Shown one piece after another: positions 20,535 to 29,238 of a DNA stretch of 64,000 nucleotides. This DNA comes from an uncultured Marinobacterium sp. (GTDB lineage: Bacteria; Pseudomonadota; Gammaproteobacteria; Pseudomonadales; Balneatricaceae). Every line of letters begins with the position of its first letter. Within the stretch, counting starts at the first letter, position 1. Below the pieces are notes generated by a model, which saw only the letters and a program-made list of their open reading frames with translations, was not told the DNA's origin and searched no databases. Location: contig CANMWJ010000009.1 in the NCBI GenBank assembly GCA_947501565.1, positions 1 to 64,000 of the forward strand, in the 5' to 3' direction. The translations under genes and the position numbers were made by a program.

Positions 20535-21464
20535 TCAGACACGCTGGTCGCCGTGGAACAACCGCACCACGTGGCGTGCTTCAGCGAAGAACAACCAACG
20601 CTCAACCAACAGACCGATGATGGTCAGGATAGCCGCCAGTGCCAGCAGACCTGCGCTGCTGGTCAGCAGCAGGAAGAATGGCATTACAAAAGCGATACCT
20701 ACCATCAGCACACGCAGGCGCATCAGCTTGTTTGCTTCCAGCGTGTAGCCAAACTCGTTATTCAGGAAACCGTTAGAAGTGTGTCCCTGATCCAGCAGAC
20801 GTACGCTCGCCTGAGTAAAGCCAGTTGCAGTGTTGATGGTGCTGCCCGCCGGTTTGCCGATCCAGAACAGGTAGATCAGTTTCACCACCGCACCCAGAAC
20901 CACCAGACCGATCGCCAGGTTGTGCAGTACAGAGGACAGATCACCCGCCACGGATGCCTGTACCGCTGCCAGCAGCAGGGAACCGGACATCAGACCCAAT
21001 GCAATGTAGTTAACCGGGGTCAGGGAGGTGTTCCACTGACGGATGGTTTTCAAGCTCGCGTAGATCATGCTGGTGCAGAACAGGGTCACCATCGCCAGCA
21101 GTGCCGCGCCAAAGCCGGTCAGCTGCGCGATAGCGTTTACCTCAGCGCCGTTAACCCAGATGTTGGTCAGGTAACCCAGCACAAACGGGTAAAACAATAC
21201 GGCAAACACCGCTTCACGGGAGAGCCAGGAGGTTTTGAAACGGCTGAAAGAGCGCCATGCGTTTTTAGGGTTCGCAAGATGCAGGGTGGAGGACAGCAGA
21301 CCGCCACTGATCAGAACAAAGGACACAACACCGCCAGTCAGCAGCACGCTGCTGTCCTGCAGCTGCGGCAAACCGAGCAGGTGGCCCAGAGCCATCAGGG
21401 TGATCAGGCCGTAACCCGCCCCTGACATCACCGTAAATACAAGTACTGAAAAAGCCGGATGCAT
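20535..21464 (-). CDS. soeC: SoeC, DmsC-like membrane subunit of sulfite dehydrogenase
   Basis: A protein of 309 aa with eight or nine hydrophobic helices and the DmsC pattern (MHPAFSVLVFTVMSGAGYG at the start, NPKNAWRSFSRFKTSWLSRE in a loop). DmsC-type subunits anchor the molybdoenzyme and FeS subunits and pass electrons to quinone. I start at the ATG at 21464 because GGAGA lies eight bases upstream; the frame is open further upstream without an SD. It is the third gene of the soeABC set, separated from soeB by a 243-bp gap with strong secondary structure, which may let soeC be expressed at a different level. Confidence 0.88.
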   Translation of the reverse strand: MHPAFSVLVFTVMSGAGYGLITLMALGHLLGLPQLQDSSVLLTGGVVSFVLISGGLLSSTLHLANPKNAWRSFSRFKTSWLSREAVFAVLFYPFVLGYLTNIWVNGAEVNAIAQLTGFGAALLAMVTLFCTSMIYASLKTIRQWNTSLTPVNYIALGLMSGSLLLAAVQASVAGDLSSVLHNLAIGLVVLGAVVKLIYLFWIGKPAGSTINTATGFTQASVRLLDQGHTSNGFLNNEFGYTLEANKLMRLRVLMVGIAFVMPFFLLLTSSAGLLALAAILTIIGLLVERWLFFAEARHVVRLFHGDQRV

Positions 21465-21487
21465 AGTAACGTCTCCGTAATCAGGGT

Positions 21488-21533
21488 GCCGGACCGGTGG
21501 AGACGGTCCGGCATGCCGGTGCAAAACACCGGC
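21488..21533 (-). other. Two strong hairpins before soeC
   Basis: GCCGGACCG/CGGTCCGGC (21488-21496 and 21504-21512, 9-bp stem) and GCCGGTG/CACCGGC (21515-21521 and 21527-21533, 7-bp stem, 5-nt loop) stand back to back, 24 bases before the soeC start. In the transcript they would form two adjacent stable stems. There is no long T tract, so mRNA stabilisation or partial attenuation is more likely than full termination. Confidence 0.5.
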
Positions 21534-21573
21534 AAAACTTTATTGTTGTTTTTTAGATAACTAGCCATCTGCG

Positions 21574-21713
21574 ATGGCGATTTGAAAGCGTTATCAGCGC
21601 CGGTAAGACAAGGCAGAGGGCGGTGAAAAAGCGGAGCCTACTGGTGTAGGTGAGCATTTTGAGCCGACCTCTAACGCCGTATTACCCAGCGCAATAGCTT
21701 TCAATCGTCATCG
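21574..21713 (-). repeat. 140-bp terminal-inverted-repeat element overlapping the soeB stop
   Basis: The left end GATGGCGATTTGAAAGCG (from 21574) and the right end, which reads GATGACGATTGAAAGC on the minus strand (to 21713), are imperfect inverted repeats of about 25 bp. Inside, GGTAAGACAAGGC is mirrored by GCCGTATTACC, and AGCGGAGCCTAC by GTAGGTGAGC, giving one long nested palindrome. The soeB stop codon (21708-21710) lies within the right end. It looks like a dispersed MITE-like or processed palindromic repeat. No second copy was found in this window. Confidence 0.6.
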
Positions 21714-22397
21714 AGCGATAACCTTATTTACCCAACCTTTCACTGTGGCCTTGATCGACTTAGGCTCGTAAGTCTCAACCACTGGCTTGTTACGTGGTGG
21801 CAGGTAAGTGTTCACCGGCTCGTAACCCAGTTCCGGCATCAGCTGCTTACCGGCACGGTCACGTACCAGCTGGCTCACTTCAGAGTTCGGATCGTCGAAG
21901 TCACCGAATACACGGGACTTGGTCGGACAGGTCATCACACACGCAGGCTTACGCTCATCTTCCGGCAGACGCTCGTCGTAGATGCGGTCCACACAGAGGG
22001 TACATTTCTTCATGGTGCCCTGATGTGGATCCAGCTCACGTGCGCCGTACGGGCACGCCCAGGAACACAAGTTACAGCCCATGCACTTGTCCTGATCGAC
22101 CAGTACGATGCCGTCCTCTTCACGCTTGTAAGACGCGCCGGTCGGACACACGGTCACACATGCGGCGTTGTCACAGTGCATGCAGGACAGAGGCATGTTC
22201 ACCGTCTTGGAGTTCGGGTGATCATCCACTTCATAGGTACGGATACGGTTCAGCCAGGCACCGTTCGGGTCTTTGCCGTACGGGTCTTTATCGGACAGCG
22301 GACCGATGGTGCCGGAGGTGTTCCATTGTTTACAGGCGGTGGCGCAACCGTGGCAGCCCACACAGGTATCGAGATCAACAACCAGACCTAATTTCAT
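21708..22397 (-). CDS. soeB: SoeB, four-cluster iron-sulfur subunit of sulfite dehydrogenase
   Basis: A ferredoxin-like electron-transfer protein of 229 aa with four [4Fe-4S] cysteine groups: CVGCHGCATACK (residues 12-23), CMHCDNAACVTVCP (about 72-85), CMGCNLCSWACP (about 105-116) and CTLCVDR plus CVMTCP (about 132-158). This is the DmsB/SoeB pattern. It passes electrons from the molybdenum subunit to the membrane subunit. There is no signal peptide. Its start is 21 bp after the soeA stop. The last codons and stop lie in the terminal repeat of a palindromic element, so the natural C-terminus may have been altered by it. Confidence 0.93.
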   Translation of the reverse strand: MKLGLVVDLDTCVGCHGCATACKQWNTSGTIGPLSDKDPYGKDPNGAWLNRIRTYEVDDHPNSKTVNMPLSCMHCDNAACVTVCPTGASYKREEDGIVLVDQDKCMGCNLCSWACPYGARELDPHQGTMKKCTLCVDRIYDERLPEDERKPACVMTCPTKSRVFGDFDDPNSEVSQLVRDRAGKQLMPELGYEPVNTYLPPRNKPVVETYEPKSIKATVKGWVNKVIAR

Positions 22398-22418
22398 CTT
22401 TTTATTCTCCGTCTGCTG

Positions 22419-25343
22419 TTACTTCTCGCCACGCGTCAGGATGTCTGACATCGGGCGTTTCAGGTTGACGTTTTCGTGAGACGTGTAGCTCAACATATCC
22501 GGTGATGGCTTCGCATTCGGCTGTGGTTTCAGCGCGCTGAATGCAGGCCATGTGCCGGTTTCGCCCGGTGCGGCTGGTGTGATCTTCACACGCAGGTCGT
22601 ACCATGCGGCCTGTCCGGTCACAGGGTCGGAGTTGGTTACACGGTCCACTTTGTCGCCCTTCTGAGGCAACAGCTCGGAGATCAGGTGGTTCATCAGGAA
22701 GCCATCAGTCGCTTCGTTGGCATCGTCAGACAGACCCCATGCACCGCCACGTTTAGCGATCGCGTTCCAGGTCCAGACGGTCTGCTCGTTGGTGCCTTCC
22801 ATCAGTTTCACCTGCACGCGGATCTTGCCGTTGTGGGATTCCACCCACACCCAGGACAGATCCTCGATGCCCTGTTTTTCGGCCGCAACGCGGTTCATGA
22901 ACAGGTAGTTCTGCGACATGATCTGACGCAACCACGCGTTCTGGCTATCCCAGCTGTGGTACATAAACATCGGACGCTGGTTGACCGCGTGGAACGGGTA
23001 TTCGTCGCGATCGATACGCTGCTCTTCCAGTGGCATGTAGTAGAACGGCAGCGGATCGAAGTATTTCACCAGACGCTCTTTGTGGTGCTCTTCGGTCGGC
23101 ATTGGGCCGTCGTAGAGACCCTGACCCGCCAGACGGAAGGTCTGCAGCTTCTCGGAGTACAGTTCGATCACGATCTGTTTGGTAGAACCGACCCAGGCAG
23201 CTTCTTTCGCCAAGGTCAGGTAATCCAGGTTGGCGTGACGCATGTAACGCTGGTTCGGTTCCAGGTGCATCTCGAAGAAACCTTCGTTCTCCGCGTACGC
23301 TTCCCACTGACGTGGGTTTGGCTCACCGCGCAGGGACTTGTCGCCATCCTTACCGCGGTAACCTGCCAGGAAGCCGATGCCCGGCTCTTTCTCGAAGTTA
23401 ACGATGAAGTCTTTATAGCCTTCGTACTTACGCTCACCTTCAGGTGTGGAGAACGCTGGGAAGCCCAGACGACCCGCCATCTCAACCATCACTTCCTGCC
23501 AGCTCATCACATCGCGATCTGGCTGGATCACTGGAATACGTACGGAGTCACACGCTGCGTGCGGCTCAGAGATCGGACGGTCCAGCATGGAGATGGTGTC
23601 GTAGCGCTCCAGGTAGGTGGTGTCTGGCAGTACCAGATCGGAGAACGCCACCATCTCAGAGTTGAACGCGTCGGAGCAAACGATGAACGGAATCTTGTAC
23701 TCGCCGTCTTCCTTCTTCTCGCACAGCATATCGATGGTCTGTGCGGTGTTCATGGAGGAGTTCCACGCCATGTTTGCCATGAACAGCATCAGGGTGTCAA
23801 TCTCGTACGGATCGCCTTTCACCGCGTTGCTAATCACCATGTGCATCAGGCCGTGACAGGAGATCGGCGCATCCCAGCTGTAGGCTTTATCGATACGTTT
23901 TGGGCTGCCGTCTTCGTTGATCACCAGATCTTCCGGGCAGGTCGGGAAGCCCAGAGGTGGTGATTTCAGTGGCGTATTTGGCGCCATATCTTTGGCAGGT
24001 TTGATGCCCGGTGGAACGTGTTTCGGGAACGGTGGTTTCGCCAGGTGGCCCCCTGGGCAGTCAATCGTACCCAGCAGAACCTGCAGCAGGTGGATAGCAC
24101 GGCAGGTCTGGAAACCGTTGGAGTGTGCGGAGATACCACGCATCGCATGCATGGATACCGGACGACCGATGAACTTGTCCTGCTTACGACCGGCCCAGTC
24201 AGTCCACTCTACATCGATGGTGATGGTTTCTTTGAACGCGACGTGCGCCATCTCCAGCGCCATACGCTCGATATCTTCTGCTTTAACGCCACACTCTTTG
24301 GCAGCGTTTTCCGGTGCGTACTGATCGTCGAGGTATTTCTCGAGCATGATGTTCATGGCAGTACGAACAGGGGTGCCGTCTGGCATGGTGAACTCACCAA
24401 ACAGCGCCGGGTTGATGTCCGGCAGGTTCGCATCCACGAACTCTTCTTTCACCAGATCCCAGACCTGAGGCTCACCGCTCTCGCCACGGTAGAACAGGCC
24501 ATCGCCCTTCTGCCCCGGAGTGTTCACAACCAGCTGCGGAGAGTTGGTGTAACGGATCAGGAACTCGTCATCCACCAGCTGGTTTTTCAGCAGCACGTGA
24601 ACCATAGACAGTGCCAGCACCGCATCGGTACCCGGACGGATCGCTACCCACTCATCGGCGATCGCCTGGTAACCGGTGCGTACCGGGTTCACCGCAACAA
24701 ACTTGGCGCCACGCTCTTTCAGCTTTTTCAGGCCCAGTTTGATCGGGTTGGAGCTGTGGTCTTCCGCCACACCCCACATCATGAAGTATTTGGTGTTATC
24801 CCAGTCAGGATCACCGAACTCCCAGAACGCGTGGCCCATGGTGTACAGACCACCTGCCGCCATGTTCACGGAACAGAAACCGCCGTGCGCAGCCCAGTTG
24901 ATGGTACCGAACTGGCTCGCCCACATACCGGTCAGTGCCTGCATCTGGTCACGGCCGGTGAAGTACGCCAGTTTCTTAGGATCGGTTGCACGGATGTGGC
25001 GCAGACGCTTCTCCAGCATATCCAGCGCCTGATCCCAGGAGATCTCTTCAAACTCACCCGCACCACGTTCAGTACCCGGCTTACGCAGCAACGGCTTGCT
25101 CAGCTTCGCTGGCGAGTACTGCTTCATGATGCCGGAGTTACCTTTGGCGCAGAGGACACCCTTGTTGATCGGATGGTTGGGATTACCCTGGATGAAACGA
25201 ACTTTATTGTCCTCTACTGTGACTTTGATGCCACAGCGGCAGGCGCACATATAGCAGGTCGTGTATTTAGTCTCCTGGTTCGCGCGATCTTCAAACTCAG
25301 GAAGACCAGACTGAACCGGGATCATATTAGCTTGGCTTGTCAT
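22419..25343 (-). CDS. soeA: SoeA, molybdopterin subunit of cytoplasmic sulfite dehydrogenase
   Basis: A 974-aa CISM-family molybdoenzyme. It starts without a twin-arginine signal, which fits the cytoplasmic SoeABC complex rather than periplasmic DMSO or polysulfide reductases. The N-terminal [4Fe-4S] motif is C30-x2-C33-x3-C37-x27-C65. The likely molybdenum ligand is C157 in GGFCSVNMAAGG. SoeABC, known from Allochromatium and roseobacters, oxidises sulfite to sulfate and feeds electrons to quinone. Gene order A-B-C with a DmsC-type third subunit agrees. A related formate or thiosulfate/polysulfide enzyme is the alternative; sulfite is the best reading from size and overall pattern. Confidence 0.85.
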   Translation of the reverse strand: MTSQANMIPVQSGLPEFEDRANQETKYTTCYMCACRCGIKVTVEDNKVRFIQGNPNHPINKGVLCAKGNSGIMKQYSPAKLSKPLLRKPGTERGAGEFEEISWDQALDMLEKRLRHIRATDPKKLAYFTGRDQMQALTGMWASQFGTINWAAHGGFCSVNMAAGGLYTMGHAFWEFGDPDWDNTKYFMMWGVAEDHSSNPIKLGLKKLKERGAKFVAVNPVRTGYQAIADEWVAIRPGTDAVLALSMVHVLLKNQLVDDEFLIRYTNSPQLVVNTPGQKGDGLFYRGESGEPQVWDLVKEEFVDANLPDINPALFGEFTMPDGTPVRTAMNIMLEKYLDDQYAPENAAKECGVKAEDIERMALEMAHVAFKETITIDVEWTDWAGRKQDKFIGRPVSMHAMRGISAHSNGFQTCRAIHLLQVLLGTIDCPGGHLAKPPFPKHVPPGIKPAKDMAPNTPLKSPPLGFPTCPEDLVINEDGSPKRIDKAYSWDAPISCHGLMHMVISNAVKGDPYEIDTLMLFMANMAWNSSMNTAQTIDMLCEKKEDGEYKIPFIVCSDAFNSEMVAFSDLVLPDTTYLERYDTISMLDRPISEPHAACDSVRIPVIQPDRDVMSWQEVMVEMAGRLGFPAFSTPEGERKYEGYKDFIVNFEKEPGIGFLAGYRGKDGDKSLRGEPNPRQWEAYAENEGFFEMHLEPNQRYMRHANLDYLTLAKEAAWVGSTKQIVIELYSEKLQTFRLAGQGLYDGPMPTEEHHKERLVKYFDPLPFYYMPLEEQRIDRDEYPFHAVNQRPMFMYHSWDSQNAWLRQIMSQNYLFMNRVAAEKQGIEDLSWVWVESHNGKIRVQVKLMEGTNEQTVWTWNAIAKRGGAWGLSDDANEATDGFLMNHLISELLPQKGDKVDRVTNSDPVTGQAAWYDLRVKITPAAPGETGTWPAFSALKPQPNAKPSPDMLSYTSHENVNLKRPMSDILTRGEK

Positions 25344-25362
25344 ATTTATTATCCACCGCAGC

Positions 25363-25438
25363 GTCAGTGCCGTATCACTGACAGGCTTTTTTGTATTCCG
25401 CGACGAGCGTCGGCATAAGCGAACTGTTATTACAGTTC
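25363..25438 (-). promoter_or_regulatory. Two dyads in the soeA upstream region
   Basis: GTCAGTG-CCGTAT-CACTGAC (25363-25382) lies 20 bp before the soeA start and could fold in the leader. GAACTGT-TATT-ACAGTTC (25421-25438) is a second perfect dyad 78 bp upstream, at operator distance. The rest of the 369-bp gap (to 25712) shows nothing further. No known factor is assigned. Confidence 0.4.
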
Positions 25439-25712
25439 TGCGAATTAATGGCTCTGACAGTCATGCTATGAGGGGGGCTGGTTCCAAACAACGACCAGAG
25501 AGAGACGATGAATGGGGCCAGCGGTGGAATCGGTGGTACCAGCGGCAAACTGGCCTGATCAGCGATTTAACACTGGATCTAGCCAGTCCGGTTTCAGAAA
25601 AATTCGAACAGATTAGAGGCGGGAAAGAGGAAACGTCCGGAGGGATTTCACAAAGGCCGTGAACAGTTTTTGGGGCGACATGTGCTTCAGGCGAACACCA
25701 GATCCTGGGTGA

Positions 25713-28010
25713 TCAACTCGCTTTCGGATGACTGCCGTTGTTCATTCCCAGCACCTTCTGCAAGCGTTTGTTCTCCAGCGAAAGCTCGGCGTAAAGCATC
25801 TTCAGGCGACGGTTCTCCTCTTCCAGCTCGCTGCGTTCCATCGGCGTACTGGCCAACAGGGTTTTCCTCTCCTGCTCATACCGCTCGTGCGCCTCACGAT
25901 ACTTCTGGTTTTCGACACGGTAGCGGAACACCTCCTCGTACTGGCTATCCAACTTGTCGCGCAGAATCTCGATCAACCGCTCTTTTTCACTGATATCACT
26001 CTCCAGCAGTGCGATGCGTGACTGCAACAGATCGATCGTCTGGTCCCGCTCCTGCTGGCCGAGGCCAGATGCATCCCGGTTTTTAATCTCACTGGCAAGG
26101 TGGTGGTAGAGCGCCTTCAGATCGTTGGATTCCTGCTCGCTGTAGCGGATATACGCCTGAATCGCGCTGTGTGAACTGGCAGCCCCGATCGAACCGGCCA
26201 GCTCGTGCTCCACCATGCGATGGAACTCTACCAGCTCAATGATGTTGAGCTGTTTGCGGCTGTTGATCCGCAGATCATGTAAGACCTGCAACAGCAGTAC
26301 GTCGGCCTTTTCCTGATGCAGGTAGTGAGCCAGCAGCTGACGCACCTCTTCCTGCTTCTCCTCAAAGTCGATGTAACTATCCAGACCGGCATGCCGCACC
26401 TTACGTAACGTTGACTGCGGTTTGAACAACTCCATAAACTCGTCGGTCAGCTTGCCCTCCTCGATTGAAACGACCGAGAGCAGCGAGATAAACAGGTAAA
26501 GTGTGCAGTTCACCCCCAGAGAGAGAAACAGTGCATGGGTGGTGCTATCCCAAACATCGATACCCAACAACGCTTCAGGACGCAACCAAGCGATACCCAT
26601 AGGGCCCTGAACCAACAGCTCCATCATCCAGCCGTTCTCACGCAACAGCACCGGCAGCAGCAGGGTGTAGAACCAGACCAGCAACCCTGAGGTCATTCCC
26701 ACCAGCGCGGCACGGGTATTACCCCTGCGCCAGAACAGACCACCGAGCAGCGCAGGCATAATCTGTAACATGGCGGTAATCGCCAAAGTGCCCAGGGCGC
26801 TCAGTAGCGTTGAGCCAACCAGGAAGGTTACAAAGACATAAGCGGAGAAGATCAGCATAAAGGCAACCGCCCAGCGCACCTGCAACAGATAGGCACGCAG
26901 AAAAGCCAACCGCTCGAAACGCTCAGCCAGCGGCAGTACCAGATGGTTTGCCACCATGGTCGCCACCGTTGTGGTGGTGATCATCACCATACCGGATGCG
27001 GCCGCAAAACCACCGAGGAAGGTGGAGAGGGTTAACCAGCCGTTTTCCTGTTGCAGTGGCAGCAACAGAACAAACATATCCGCCCGCTCAATCGGCAACC
27101 CCTCCAATAAACCGGCACCGGCAATCGGCACAACAAACAGGGAGAACAGCGTGATATAGGCCGCCAGAATCCACGCCGCCGGTTTGATATGACTCTGGCT
27201 GCCGTTCTCAACCACCGCGATATGGATCTGACGCGGAAGCAGCAACACACCGAAGAAACCGATAATAAACAGCGGCGCCAGCGAGGCGATGCCCTGGCTG
27301 TCGGTATTAAAACTGGTCAGCTGGTGTAAGCCCGCATCCTCTATCCGTCCGTACAGATCAACCAGCCCATCGTTCAATCCATAAGAGACAAACAATCCCA
27401 CCGCCAGCAGTGCCAGCAGTTTGATCACGCACTCCAGTGCCAGCACCACCATCATGCCGTAGTGATGTTCAGTTGGATCGAGGCGGCGAATCCCAAACAG
27501 AATGGTAAACAGCAACAGAATGGCACAGGCGATAAAACCGGCCAGCTGCCCTGCCCCTGTATAGGTGTCGTCGTAGGAGACCACCGCAATGGAGTCGATG
27601 ATGGCTTTAATCTGCAGGCCCACATAGGGAACGCTGCCAAACAGGGCGATAAGAGAAACAAGGGCGGCGACGTATTGCGACCGGTTATAACGGGCAGCAA
27701 CCAGATCGGCGAGGCTGGTGACATGAAATGCCTCCTTCACCTGCACCATGCGCCGGAGCAGCACAAACCAGAGAGCCAGGCAGGCGTAACTGCCGAAATC
27801 GAGAACCAGGAAACGGAAGCCGTGCTGAGTGGCGTCACCGACGTTGCCGTAAAATGCCCAAGAGGTATGAAACACTCCCAAAGCGAGGCCGTAGATCCAG
27901 ATATAAGACCGGCTCAGACGCTCCTGATAATGCTCGGCACGGGTCGCCAACGCAAAGAGGAACACCATGTAGAGTGAGACGACAAGAAAGATAACGAGAG
28001 AGCTGAACAT
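25713..28010 (-). CDS. SLC5-type sodium/solute symporter with STAC-like and coiled-coil tail, no kinase
   Basis: A 765-aa protein. Residues 1 to about 540 hold some 13 transmembrane helices of the sodium:solute symporter fold, similar to the transporter half of CbrA-type sensor kinases. After the last helix comes a helical segment (about 545-650) with the position and look of a STAC domain, then a long charged coiled coil (about 670-755) with heptads such as LEEENRRLKMLYAELSLENK. No PAS, DHp or HATPase domain follows. It therefore looks like the sensor-transporter part of a two-component kinase acting with a separate partner, or a plain transporter. It stands alone. Confidence 0.8.
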   Translation of the reverse strand: MFSSLVIFLVVSLYMVFLFALATRAEHYQERLSRSYIWIYGLALGVFHTSWAFYGNVGDATQHGFRFLVLDFGSYACLALWFVLLRRMVQVKEAFHVTSLADLVAARYNRSQYVAALVSLIALFGSVPYVGLQIKAIIDSIAVVSYDDTYTGAGQLAGFIACAILLLFTILFGIRRLDPTEHHYGMMVVLALECVIKLLALLAVGLFVSYGLNDGLVDLYGRIEDAGLHQLTSFNTDSQGIASLAPLFIIGFFGVLLLPRQIHIAVVENGSQSHIKPAAWILAAYITLFSLFVVPIAGAGLLEGLPIERADMFVLLLPLQQENGWLTLSTFLGGFAAASGMVMITTTTVATMVANHLVLPLAERFERLAFLRAYLLQVRWAVAFMLIFSAYVFVTFLVGSTLLSALGTLAITAMLQIMPALLGGLFWRRGNTRAALVGMTSGLLVWFYTLLLPVLLRENGWMMELLVQGPMGIAWLRPEALLGIDVWDSTTHALFLSLGVNCTLYLFISLLSVVSIEEGKLTDEFMELFKPQSTLRKVRHAGLDSYIDFEEKQEEVRQLLAHYLHQEKADVLLLQVLHDLRINSRKQLNIIELVEFHRMVEHELAGSIGAASSHSAIQAYIRYSEQESNDLKALYHHLASEIKNRDASGLGQQERDQTIDLLQSRIALLESDISEKERLIEILRDKLDSQYEEVFRYRVENQKYREAHERYEQERKTLLASTPMERSELEEENRRLKMLYAELSLENKRLQKVLGMNNGSHPKAS

Positions 28011-28123
28011 AGCGGCGTGCGCTCAATCCCTGATTCAAGCTAAAAGTATAGCAACGGGTTTCAGACTGTTCGTTTTATCTGCGTTTTTTTAACCGATAAA
28101 TCTCATCTTTTTGCACTAAACGT

Positions 28124-28162
28124 AAAAAAGCCGGTACAGAACTCCTCCGTACCGGCTTTTTC
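28124..28162. terminator. Bidirectional terminator upstream of the SLC5 gene, after hisA
   Basis: AAAAAAGCCGGTAC pairs with GTACCGGCTTTTT around an 11-nt loop, giving U tracts on both strands. It lies 75 bp after the hisA stop and so most likely ends the minus-strand hisA transcript before the SLC5 gene. Confidence 0.85.
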
Positions 28163-28236
28163 AAAACATATACGCTTTTGCGAACGTAAAGAATTCAACT
28201 AACGGACGTTTGAATCTACGCCGTTTCAGCTGATCC

Positions 28237-29001
28237 CTATTTGGCTTGCTGCTGATTCCACTCGATACATTCAGCCAGTGTCACGCCGCTACCGCCGAAG
28301 ATATCCAGCGCACTGCCGATGGTCAGATCGACCTTGCCACCCGAGAGCTGATCGACCAGTTTAAGGTCTTCCAGCGAGCGCGCACCGCCAGCGTAAGTTA
28401 CCGGGATCGGGCAGGCTTCACCCAGCAGTTTCACCAGATCCTGATCGATACCGGCCTGCAGACCTTCTACGTCAGCGGCGTGGATAAGGAACTCAGCACA
28501 ATGTTCGCTCAACGCACTCAGGGTTTCGGCATCCACCGCGGTTTCAGTCACGGTCTGCCAGCGGTCAGTGGCGATGTTCCAGCCAGACTCGGTACGACGG
28601 CAGCTCAGATCCAGAATCAGACGCTCTTTACCGGTGATCTTCTTGATCGTTTCCAGACGTTCCCAGCTGAACTGACCACCCTCGAACAGGTAGGAGGTCA
28701 CAATCACGTGGGATGCACCCGCTTCGATAAACTCAGCCGCGTTCTGATCGTTTACGCCGCCGCCGAACTGCAGCCCTTCCGGCCAGGTGGAGAGCGCTTT
28801 CAGCGCCTGCTCTTTGTTGCCCGGGCCCAGTGCGATCACGTGGCCGCCGGTCAGGTTATGCTGGCGGTAAAGGTCTGCGTAATAGGCCGCATCGTAAGGA
28901 CTCACGTAGTTGGTATCTGCGCCTTTATCGTTCAGGCTACCACCCACAATTTGCTTTACCTGCCCCTGGTGCAGGTCGATACAGGGACGAAACTGAGTCA
29001 A
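28237..29001 (-). CDS. hisA: Eukaryotic-type HisA (HIS6-like ProFAR isomerase)
   Basis: A 254-aa TIM-barrel enzyme for the fourth histidine-biosynthesis step, the Amadori rearrangement of ProFAR to PRFAR. The sequence follows yeast HIS6 rather than bacterial HisA: CIDLHQGQVKQIVGGSL at residues 7-23, GGGVND, VTSYLF, LDLSCRR, FLIHAADVEGLQAGID and YAGGARS. The catalytic acids correspond to D9 and the Asp of LDLSC. The start is TTG at 29001, with GGAG eight bases upstream. It is not in a his operon: its neighbours are an SLC5 protein and rhlE. Whether the organism also has a bacterial hisA cannot be seen here. Confidence 0.88.
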   Translation of the reverse strand: MTQFRPCIDLHQGQVKQIVGGSLNDKGADTNYVSPYDAAYYADLYRQHNLTGGHVIALGPGNKEQALKALSTWPEGLQFGGGVNDQNAAEFIEAGASHVIVTSYLFEGGQFSWERLETIKKITGKERLILDLSCRRTESGWNIATDRWQTVTETAVDAETLSALSEHCAEFLIHAADVEGLQAGIDQDLVKLLGEACPIPVTYAGGARSLEDLKLVDQLSGGKVDLTIGSALDIFGGSGVTLAECIEWNQQQAK

Positions 29002-29238
29002 GGAAACACTCCGCGCTAATCCGTTAAAAACTGGCGCAATTGTAGCTTAACGGCCCTTCCAGCATAAGAGCGCATTCCCATCGCAACGAAAGCCCACAGA
29101 AAATGCGGCCTGTACCACTATTTCTTTGGCTTCTGGAGCCCGCATACTGTAAGCTGCGCAGCCTTTACCGACTACCCGCACACAGTTCCAGATTCGGGCT
29201 TGCGGCGATCGCAATCCATCCCCACTTGAGTACAACCT

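Noticed and set aside
24018-25418. 466-aa open frame antisense to soeA
   Set aside because: Shadow of the highly biased soeA codon use; no SD and no recognisable protein.
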